Part shown: positions 6,414 through 11,882 of the stretch, one piece after another
Position numbering within the stretch: the first letter of the stretch is position 1
Layout of the letters: the number at the start of each line of letters is the position of its first letter
NCBI GenBank assembly: GCA_903907305.1
Contig: CAIVNT010000473.1
Span: 1-11,882 of the forward strand
Origin: an uncultured Ignavibacteriota bacterium
Lineage (GTDB): Bacteria; Bacteroidota; Ignavibacteria; UBA10030; UBA8401
DNA: 11,882 nucleotides
Reading direction: 5' to 3'
Notes under the pieces: generated by a model
The model's input: only the letters and a program-made list of their open reading frames with translations
The model's database searches: none
Told to the model about the DNA's origin: nothing
Program-made: the position numbers and the translations under genes

Positions 6414-9400
6414 TTACTTCATCAACATCATCTTCTTCACTGAGCGGAACGATTGACCGTCAGTCAAGGATGTTGCGGTGATCGTGTAAAGGTAGACACC
6501 GGAGCTCAGCTGTGAGGCGTTCCAATCGACCTGATGATAACCGTTCGATTGTGTTCCGGAGAACAATGTTCCGACAGACTGTCCGAGCATATTGAAGATC
6601 TCGATCTTCACTGTGCTTGCTTTCGGCAGAGCATATTCGATCGTGGTGCTCGGGTTGAATGGGTTCGGATAGTTCTGTGAAAGAGCATAATCCGATACCA
6701 CCGTGGAACCGAGACGTGTGACTTCGATCTTACCCATGGACGTGGATGAGGAAAGTTTGTTCATATCCCTATCGCTGATGGAAACCTTGGGCATTGAGAT
6801 GCTGCTGATGCTGCCGCGTTTTGCATTCTGCGAGACGACGAATTTAAGAAGCAGGATCGTTCCTTCCTGTGTTATTGCATCGCGTGTTCCTGCAAGGTCG
6901 GTTGTTGCAAGTGTCAGAAGACCGGATTTCGCATTGTAGTTAGAGACGATATGCCATCCTTTATTGGACGGGAAAGCCGGTCCTTCTACCACTCCTGCGA
7001 AGGAGGAGAACATGTCTTTATCCACTTTTACTGATGCAGAGAATGTCAGCATCGTTTTGCCGTCCAGTTTTACATCGACGGGCACGTAGACGGTATCGCC
7101 TGCGCGGACCTGTGTGTTTTCCGGAAGACTGCAAATGACCGGTGTTGCATTCGATTTGTTCAAGGATTTATTCGATGTCCCCACGAATGAGAAGTCTGCA
7201 TCTCCGCGAAGCACACCCAGGAAATCTTTACCGCTGAATACCTCGTTTGCGGGAAGTGTCTCGTCAAATTGTGACACAAGTGCACTGCGTACATCATCTG
7301 TTGTATAGTCATTGCTGTCTTGTGCTACAACGGATGCTTTCGTGAAGAAACCCCATTTTTTCAGACCGAGGTCCGGGTTATTGGTATACCAAGCACCGCT
7401 GTTATTGATATCCATGATGGACAGAGCATCGATAGAGTTCACAACGCCGTCTTCATTCACGTCTGCAGCAATGCGCTGGCGAGTCGTATAGAGAGGATCA
7501 GCGGGATCATCAAATGTTACTCCGAATGCTATCTGTGCATCGTCTGCATCGATCACACCGGTCAGATCCACTGAGCTCTGGTCTTCTACGTCGGACAGTA
7601 AGCTTGTCGGCCACAAGTCGTAGCTTGGAGCATATGTGACAGGATTCCCTGCTTCAACTTGGACGATCTTATAGACACCGACGGCTCTGCTTGCTGCCGG
7701 ACCTACGCTGACGATCTGTGAATTGATGTGAGCTGCTCCTTCAACATCCGACGTATCAACATAATGCATCCAGTTTGTGCCGGACAGTTTGTATGTTGTT
7801 GCGGCACCGTCAAAGAAATATTCAATTTTTCCGGTGACGGAAGTAAGGATCTCAACATCGGCCGAAGCGCTATAGGTGATGTTTGCATGAGGAATGGCCA
7901 ACGCTTTTTCATCGGCAGCTGTTACCGTAAGGATCTGGATCTCTTTCGATGAACCTGCATGTGTTGCGTTCGTATCAACGGAATAGCTGATCGAAAGGAC
8001 GCATTCCGGAACAGCGTTCGCTGCTGCGGGTGCATACGCAGAGATGATGATATAGGAAGTATAATTATCGGCATTCTTCTCTGTCTTTGCGCTCATTACA
8101 CTCCATCCGCCTGCGCCGGTCAGATCGTCGCCGCTTTTGTTCTTCAGCGTTAGGACGGGAGCCGCGTTATCCATATCAACGGTCATATATTTATCGTTGT
8201 ATGCAACTTTCAGATCGAACGCTCTGATCTTTCCGCTTGCTCCTGATTTCAACAATGTATTCTTGATGGAGATCGGAACGAGCAGTGTTGCTCCGGGATC
8301 CGTATAGGATGTCGGCATGGTAAAATACGCGCCGCCTTTGCTCAATGCAAATGCTGCTGATGCAACCACGGGGATCGTATCGCCGGATTCGAAGAGTCCG
8401 ATCTTGCATTGTGCGATATCGGTGGTCTTACTGAGAAGGTCGAACTGATAGGTACCTGTATCTGCCGTGCTCAGTCCGTTGGACAATGTTACGGAAAATC
8501 CACCCCATGTCGTACCGTTATCTGTGGACATTTTGATCTTTTCCAGCGGAACGCCGCCGTTTGCCCATGCAACGGTATGGAATCCTGGAGCTTCTGAACC
8601 GCTCGGCACTGTAATGAGTGTTACGCTGCTGCCGGTAACGGTGAACATATCGGATTGTGCGACCAAACCACTGGCCGTGTACAAACCGACGACGCACCGT
8701 GTGCGGTTGCTTCCGGCCGGGAAGACGAAGTCGAATGGTGACGATGAGGGAACCTGTGCAGTGCTCCATGTGGAACCGCTGTCTGCGGAGAATTTAATTC
8801 CTGTGACAGTGCGGCCGTATCCATTATAGATGACCGATCCTGTTTGTGTGCCTGGGCCGAATGAACTGCCACTGGTTGAAATCACTGCAGAACTCTGTCC
8901 TACGGCAAACGATGATGACCGTACGACTTCGGTATTGTCATTGAATAATCCAAGGTAGCATGAATCATATCCATTCCCTTTTGGGACGAGGAATTTTGTG
9001 GGGGATGTGCTTGCATCCTGAGCATTGGTCCAGTTGGTTCCATCAACGGAAAATTTCATTTTGTTGACGGTGGCACCATAGGAGTTCCACGCAACGTCCA
9101 CGCTGTCGCCGGGCACTGCAGGACTCGAAGGAGCTGTGACGAATGCGGTACTGGCGTTGATTGTGAACGCGCTCGAGAGCACGAATGCTTCGGGGCTGCC
9201 GTATCCGAGTTTCACTTTTGCGCCTGAACGTAATGCTCCTGCGGGAAGTGTGATCGATGTCGATCCGGAGTTTCCGGCAACTGTACCTGCATCGTATGTG
9301 GTTCCGTCTTCAGCAAGGAACACTTTTGTTGCTGTCTGACCGTAGGAATTCCAAGCGATGGATACTGAGCCCGGATTCTGAGCCGATGATGGAGCAGTGA

Positions 9401-9836
9401 TCGTCGGTGTTCCTGTTGTAAAACTGAACGCCGCGCTCCAGCTTCCCCAAGTTGTTGCCGTTTTTTGACGTACTTTCCAGTACACAGCTTTATTGATAGG
9501 GAATAACACTGAATTTGCGGTGTTCAGATTGTGAGTGTAACCGGTGGTGGTATAAGCTCCACTATATGCAACATATCCTTTTACGGCCGTTGCTGTTCCC
9601 AGGACACCTAAATTTGCAACGGTCGGGACCGTTGTGCCTGTCGGCAGATCAGTTCCGCTGGCTGTTGTGGTATATGCAATCTCAAATCCGGTGGGAGTAC
9701 TGCTTGTCACTTTGTCCCATCCGAAGGTAACTTTTGCTGATTGATTTGTCCCACTGTTTGCAGGGCTGGTCAATGTCTGCCCAAACAAATATGTTGACAA
9801 GGCAAGCAGCAATATACTAACAAGTGTTCTACGCAT
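6414..9836 (-). CDS. T9SS-secreted multidomain protein with FN3-like, cohesin-like and dockerin-like modules
   Basis: A secreted protein of 1140 residues. The in-frame ATG at 9848 is part of ATGGAGGT, and GGAGGT (9846-9841) is an ideal Shine-Dalgarno five bases before the ATG at 9836. I therefore start at 9836, which also puts MRR directly before the signal peptide (1-20, LFGQ). Domains: an FN3-like domain (21-142); four related tandem modules of about 83 residues (145-498) with IAWNSYG, S-x-DG-x-x-W and C-x-x-GLF patterns; a cohesin-like beta domain (503-665); a dockerin-like segment (755-812) whose loop DVNEDGVVNSID (792-803) has the calcium positions D-x-N-x-D-G and a final D; a second cohesin-like domain (897-1039); and a type A T9SS sorting domain (about 1052-1140) with NYPNPFNPSTTIEY, FNMLGQ, LSSGVYLY and KKMMLMK. 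The protein should cross the outer membrane by T9SS and stay on the surface or be released. No catalytic domain is visible, so adhesion or scaffolding is the likely role. Confidence 0.93.
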   Translation of the reverse strand: MRRTLVSILLLALSTYLFGQTLTSPANSGTNQSAKVTFGWDKVTSSTPTGFEIAYTTTASGTDLPTGTTVPTVANLGVLGTATAVKGYVAYSGAYTTTGYTHNLNTANSVLFPINKAVYWKVRQKTATTWGSWSAAFSFTTGTPTITAPSSAQNPGSVSIAWNSYGQTATKVFLAEDGTTYDAGTVAGNSGSTSITLPAGALRSGAKVKLGYGSPEAFVLSSAFTINASTAFVTAPSSPAVPGDSVDVAWNSYGATVNKMKFSVDGTNWTNAQDASTSPTKFLVPKGNGYDSCYLGLFNDNTEVVRSSSFAVGQSSAVISTSGSSFGPGTQTGSVIYNGYGRTVTGIKFSADSGSTWSTAQVPSSSPFDFVFPAGSNRTRCVVGLYTASGLVAQSDMFTVTGSSVTLITVPSGSEAPGFHTVAWANGGVPLEKIKMSTDNGTTWGGFSVTLSNGLSTADTGTYQFDLLSKTTDIAQCKIGLFESGDTIPVVASAAFALSKGGAYFTMPTSYTDPGATLLVPISIKNTLLKSGASGKIRAFDLKVAYNDKYMTVDMDNAAPVLTLKNKSGDDLTGAGGWSVMSAKTEKNADNYTSYIIISAYAPAAANAVPECVLSISYSVDTNATHAGSSKEIQILTVTAADEKALAIPHANITYSASADVEILTSVTGKIEYFFDGAATTYKLSGTNWMHYVDTSDVEGAAHINSQIVSVGPAASRAVGVYKIVQVEAGNPVTYAPSYDLWPTSLLSDVEDQSSVDLTGVIDADDAQIAFGVTFDDPADPLYTTRQRIAADVNEDGVVNSIDALSIMDINNSGAWYTNNPDLGLKKWGFFTKASVVAQDSNDYTTDDVRSALVSQFDETLPANEVFSGKDFLGVLRGDADFSFVGTSNKSLNKSNATPVICSLPENTQVRAGDTVYVPVDVKLDGKTMLTFSASVKVDKDMFSSFAGVVEGPAFPSNKGWHIVSNYNAKSGLLTLATTDLAGTRDAITQEGTILLLKFVVSQNAKRGSISSISMPKVSISDRDMNKLSSSTSMGKIEVTRLGSTVVSDYALSQNYPNPFNPSTTIEYALPKASTVKIEIFNMLGQSVGTLFSGTQSNGYHQVDWNASQLSSGVYLYTITATSLTDGQSFRSVKKMMLMK

Positions 9837-9840
9837 AACT

Positions 9841-9846
9841 ACCTCC
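9841..9846 (-). promoter_or_regulatory. Strong Shine-Dalgarno GGAGGT deciding the start of the T9SS protein
   Basis: Minus strand reads GGAGGT-AGTT-ATG, with five bases from GGAGG to the ATG at 9836. The six bases overlap the last base of the upstream in-frame ATG (9848-9846), which therefore cannot be served by this site. Confidence 0.85.
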
Positions 9847-9866
9847 ATATAGTTAAATAATAAAAT

Positions 9867-9909
9867 CGGGCCATCCGTTGCCCGGGTGTATGAAGCCTTT
9901 TTTTGCTTC
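9867..9909 (-). promoter_or_regulatory. Structured 5' leader of the T9SS gene (two hairpins)
   Basis: In transcript order, GAAGC (9909-9905) pairs with GCTTC (9896-9892) around a loop of seven A and one G. Eight bases later, CGGGC (9884-9880) pairs with GCCCG (9871-9867) around AACGGATG. A run TTTTATTATTTAACTAT then leads to the Shine-Dalgarno. I compared it by memory with the c-di-GMP-I, ZTP, THF and fluoride riboswitch consensus sequences and saw no match. Confidence 0.45.
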
Positions 9910-9927
9910 TCTAGTTATTTATCGGCT

Positions 9928-9963
9928 GATTCTCTAAAAACTTCATTGAATTTGAAGAGAATC
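9928..9963. repeat. Inverted repeat GATTCTCT/AGAGAATC
   Basis: Perfect 8-base arms (9928-9935 and 9956-9963) with a 20-base spacer, about 92 bases upstream of the T9SS start. It could be a hairpin in the leader or a binding site. No U tract follows on either strand. Confidence 0.4.
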
Positions 9964-10170
9964 TTTCATCCAGGGCTGCCATTGCGAAAGGAGTTTATTC
10001 TTTCGACGAGAAACATCAATAGATTCGAAGAATATTTGATCGAAATATTTTTTATTTTTTTTTCACTATCTCGCTGACCGGTTCTGTGTTTTTATTACTG
10101 CATCGTTCAAAGTATCAATATGGAGCTGTATAAATATGACATCCATGTGTTTATATCCGACCAGCCGGAC

Positions 10171-10192
10171 TTGAATAAAAGCTTTAATTCAA
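10171..10192. promoter_or_regulatory. 22-base near-perfect palindrome, operator-like
   Basis: TTGAATAAAAGCTTTAATTCAA is its own reverse complement except for one A-A mismatched pair (positions 7 and 16). It contains AAAGCTTT at the centre. It lies 139 bases before the reductase start and 335 bases before the T9SS start, so it could serve either gene. The size and symmetry suit a dimeric repressor, but no regulator gene is in the window. Confidence 0.4.
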
Positions 10193-10220
10193 CGCTGTAA
10201 AGCCAAAAAAAATCAGGCAC

Positions 10221-10238
10221 AATTATTGATGAATAATT
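10221..10238. repeat. AT-rich 7-bp hairpin
   Basis: AATTATT (10221-10227) pairs with AATAATT (10232-10238) around GATG. Weak, and not followed by a T run; the A tract just before it (10204-10212) would only give a U tract on the minus strand. Confidence 0.3.
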
Positions 10239-10321
10239 CTCCGAAGAGGACCCATTGATTGGATGAATGTGATCGGAAAAATATATGGGGATGGATTTGA
10301 ACTGAGACATTGATGACCCAT

Positions 10322-10327
10322 GGAGGG
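10322..10327 (+). promoter_or_regulatory. Shine-Dalgarno GGAGGG deciding the start of the reductase
   Basis: GGAGGG-AATA-ATG places the start at 10332. The ATG at 10320 overlaps the ribosome binding site and would add only MEGI before the Rossmann strand. Confidence 0.8.
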
Positions 10328-10331
10328 AATA

Positions 10332-11165
10332 ATGAATACAATTGCAATTATCGGAGCAAATGGAATGCTCGGGTTTGCGGCATCGGAATATTTTGAATCT
10401 CGCGGATATATCATTCAGCGCATTACCCGTAAGGATTTTGACATTGTCCAAGATCCCATTGTTACGCTGGAGAGAATGTTGTCCAACGCCGATATTGTGG
10501 TGAATTGTGCGGGTATCACTAAAGAAAAGATCGCTGATCACTCAATTGAAAATGTACTCAAGATCAATTCCGTCTTCCCAAGGAATCTTGCCTTGTTCTG
10601 CAAACAAGCTGGGATCAAATGCTTCCACTTGACATCGGAAAGTGTCTTTTCGGGGGAACGGGGAAGTTACTCTGAGGATGACTCTTTTGATGCGGATGAT
10701 CTCTTTGGTATGTCTAAAAATGGCGGTGAATCATCCCATTGTATGATCCTCCGAACATCCATTATCGGTGAAGAACAGGATGACAAGCATTCAATGGTAG
10801 AATGGGCAAAACAACAGCAGGGACAAACCGTTGATGGAATCGTCAACCATTTTTGGAACGGTGTCACAACCATCCATCTGGCCGAGGTCATTGAAAAAAT
10901 TATTGAAAATGATGCATATTCAGAGGGTGTCTTTCATCTTTTCTCTCCCAATACCGTTTCAAAGAAAGAGCTGCTGGAGATCCTTAACGAGGCATTCGGT
11001 CTTCGTCTAAAGATCGTGCCGGCGGAATCATCATATTACAGTGACCGGACTTTAACAAGTAAGTTTTCTCTCAGCCGATTATTCTGTACAAAGACAATTC
11101 ATATGCAGGTGTATGAAATGAAGGAATTCTTTGAATTGGTCAAAGCAGAGGTTGTTCTTCGTTGA
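10332..11165 (+). CDS. RmlD-like sugar-nucleotide reductase (SDR family) lacking the catalytic Tyr
   Basis: A 277-residue cytoplasmic protein of the extended SDR superfamily, closest by pattern to dTDP-4-dehydrorhamnose reductase-like sugar nucleotide-binding proteins from polysaccharide clusters. The Rossmann motif GANGMLG is at residues 8-14, and the second strand is followed by DIVVNCAGITK. The active-site strand reads HLTSESVFSG, where relatives usually have H-I-S-T-D-x-V-F-S-G. The YxxxK motif is replaced by DDLFGMSKNGGE: Phe125 takes the place of the Tyr and Lys129 is kept. RTSIIGEE and HFWNGVTTIHLAEVI further on are typical of this subgroup. The length is near the family's 280-300. The start at 10332 is set by the Shine-Dalgarno. 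Without the Tyr the usual hydride-transfer chemistry is doubtful, so it may be a binding or regulatory homologue. No other sugar gene lies next to it. Confidence 0.88.
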   Translation: MNTIAIIGANGMLGFAASEYFESRGYIIQRITRKDFDIVQDPIVTLERMLSNADIVVNCAGITKEKIADHSIENVLKINSVFPRNLALFCKQAGIKCFHLTSESVFSGERGSYSEDDSFDADDLFGMSKNGGESSHCMILRTSIIGEEQDDKHSMVEWAKQQQGQTVDGIVNHFWNGVTTIHLAEVIEKIIENDAYSEGVFHLFSPNTVSKKELLEILNEAFGLRLKIVPAESSYYSDRTLTSKFSLSRLFCTKTIHMQVYEMKEFFELVKAEVVLR

Positions 11166-11268
11166 CCGCGAGCAATCAAAATGGAATGGCATGAATATTG
11201 GATATATCGCAAAAGCCGTTCTTTTGAAAATGGCAATTCAATAATCATTCATTTCATCAATCAATGTT

Positions 11269-11274
11269 AGAGGA
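11269..11274 (+). promoter_or_regulatory. Shine-Dalgarno of the CZB gene
   Basis: AGAGGA lies four bases before the ATG at 11279. It supports a real start in the frame that stops at 11401, not at the later ATG 11313 of the downstream frame. Confidence 0.7.
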
Positions 11275-11278
11275 AGTT

Positions 11279-11639
11279 ATGATAGTAAAAGAAACGATCG
11301 ATGCTGCTTTGAATGCACATGCCCAATGGAAAACAAGATTACAAGATGCTATCGTATCCGGGAAATCTGAATTCCAGGTGCAGGCTGTTAAAAAAAGATA
11401 ATGAATGTCAATTCGGAAAATGGCTGTATAGTCTCTCTCCTGCAGAAATGGGCACCGAAGATTATCAGAAAGTAAAAGCACTGCATGCAGATTTTCACCG
11501 GATAGCTGGGCAAATCCTTGAAATGGCTTTGACCAATAAAAAAGCAGAAGCCCTGAAAATGATCGATGTCGGCGGAGCGTATATTGGAGCTACCGGCAAA
11601 CTTGTGATAGCACTGAATAATTGGAAAAGCAAATTATAG
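11279..11639 (+). CDS. Stand-alone chemoreceptor zinc-binding (CZB) domain protein, split by a frameshift
   Basis: Translation from ATG 11279 gives 40 residues and stops at TAA 11399-11401, right after a run of seven A (11390-11396). Reading the run as six A continues in the other frame to TAG 11637-11639 and gives a 119-residue protein with the whole CZB pattern: His14 (AHAQW), Cys43 in CQFGKWL, and His69 and His73 (ALHADFH). These are the three-His/one-Cys zinc ligands of CZB domains, which tune chemoreceptors, diguanylate cyclases and other signalling proteins. Here the domain is almost the entire protein, so it would be a soluble partner or sensor. The downstream frame alone (from ATG 11313) would begin with out-of-frame residues and lack His14. 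The shift is either a sequencing error in a homopolymer, a real mutation, or slippage; this window cannot decide. Confidence 0.8.
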
Positions 11640-11882
11640 CCTGATATTATGCTGACGAATAAAATGTCTAATAAAGTAAAGTTGTCATGGCCGACTCTCC
11701 CGCTTTGAAGGACTCTACTTTTGCCGGACTCAAAAAACGGAGATTCTATCGAGCATCTATTATTATAAGATTCCCCCAAAATCGTGTGTATCGGACGGTT
11801 GTTTTATTATTCTCTGCGTAACGTGAATTATGCCGATATATTTTATTTCCCCTTGATCTTTCCGCGATTTATCTGACGCCAT
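11640..11882. other. Right-edge stretch without a supportable gene
   Basis: A plus-strand frame of 44 codons (11687-11821) and a minus-strand frame running from the window edge to a stop near 11762 are both short and lack a Shine-Dalgarno or a recognisable family. GACTC occurs three times (11693, 11711, 11727) at uneven spacing. No terminator for the CZB gene is evident. Confidence 0.4.

Larger units (their letters stand above)
9837..10331. other. Divergent intergenic region, no gene
   Basis: About 495 bases separate the minus-strand T9SS gene from the plus-strand reductase, and both should be transcribed outward from here. The open frames inside are short or lie opposite the reductase, and none has a Shine-Dalgarno or protein-like composition. 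The region is AT-rich, with T tracts at 10048-10063 that would be an A-rich UP-like stretch for the minus strand. It holds several inverted repeats: 9867-9884, 9892-9909, 9928-9963, 9985-10005, 10171-10192 and 10221-10238. I see no convincing -35/-10 or TAnnTTTG promoter on either strand. Confidence 0.6.

Noticed and set aside
8467..8829. Plus-strand frame of 120 codons inside the T9SS protein gene
   Set aside because: It is antisense to a well-supported gene with clear domains and has no Shine-Dalgarno.
9867..9909. Riboswitch of a known class (c-di-GMP-I, ZTP or similar)
   Set aside because: Short G/C-rich strings such as GGGCAACGG are suggestive, but the conserved core positions of those classes are not present.
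10120..10200. Short plus-strand frame of 26 codons beginning MELYKYDIHVFISD
   Set aside because: No Shine-Dalgarno, very short, and it runs through the palindrome at 10171-10192; chance is more likely.
10107..10541. Minus-strand frame of 144 codons over the divergent region and the reductase start
   Set aside because: It overlaps the Rossmann-coding part of the reductase, has no ribosome binding site and no family resemblance.
11390..11401. Programmed -1 frameshift at the A run of the CZB gene
   Set aside because: A -1 shift leads into a frame without the CZB motifs; the downstream half needs a +1 shift or the loss of one A, so a standard -1 slippery site does not explain it.
11687..11821. 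Plus-strand frame of 44 codons after the CZB gene
   Set aside because: No ribosome binding site and no recognisable features; a Lys/Arg/Ile-rich composition that can arise by chance.
11762..11882. Minus-strand frame with an ATG exactly at the right edge
   Set aside because: Only about 38 codons are visible and the composition is not convincing; it could be the tail of a gene beyond the edge, but this cannot be shown.
1..11882. CRISPR array or insertion sequence
   Set aside because: No regularly spaced repeat-spacer units and no transposase motif or terminal inverted repeats were seen; the only recombinase is the tyrosine type at the left edge.

Overview
The window looks like a chromosomal segment from a bacterium of the Fibrobacterota-Chlorobiota-Bacteroidota (FCB) group, possibly an Ignavibacteria-like lineage. 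The main evidence is the 1140-residue secreted protein on the minus strand (6414-9836). It ends in a classic type A type IX secretion (T9SS) sorting domain with an NYPNPFNPSTTIEY motif. The lineage below FCB level is inference.

Left edge (1-434): the 3' end of a tyrosine recombinase (HxxR, H and Y catalytic motifs visible) is followed by a complete tRNA-Val(TAC) that does not encode CCA. The recombinase end is AT-rich (about 36% G+C over the first 120 bases), while samples from the first gene downstream run higher. This may be one boundary of an integrated element.

Envelope cluster (488-6206, plus strand): four co-oriented genes. Three encode exported proteins with type I signal peptides: a putative beta-barrel outer-membrane protein, a FlgT/CsgG-like (DUF6175-like) protein, and an LPP20-domain protein with an Ig-like module. 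A sugar-nucleotide epimerase of the CDP-paratose/tyvelose epimerase class sits between the second and third. Every gap in the cluster holds a hairpin without a U tract, and a strong intrinsic terminator follows the last gene. This fits one transcript with internal processing or stability elements. The three secreted proteins together resemble FlgT-type modules spread over separate polypeptides, which is the most intriguing point of the window.

Convergent gene (6414-9836, minus): a T9SS-exported multidomain protein with an FN3-like domain, four tandem modules of about 83 residues, a cohesin-like domain, a dockerin-like calcium-binding segment, a second cohesin-like domain and the sorting domain. 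It has its own terminator, a strong Shine-Dalgarno sequence and a structured leader.

Right part (9837-11882): a 495-base divergent intergenic region with several inverted repeats, an RmlD-like NAD(P)-dependent sugar-nucleotide reductase whose catalytic Tyr is replaced by Phe, and a small stand-alone zinc-binding CZB protein split by a frameshift in a run of seven A. The last 240 bases hold nothing I can support.
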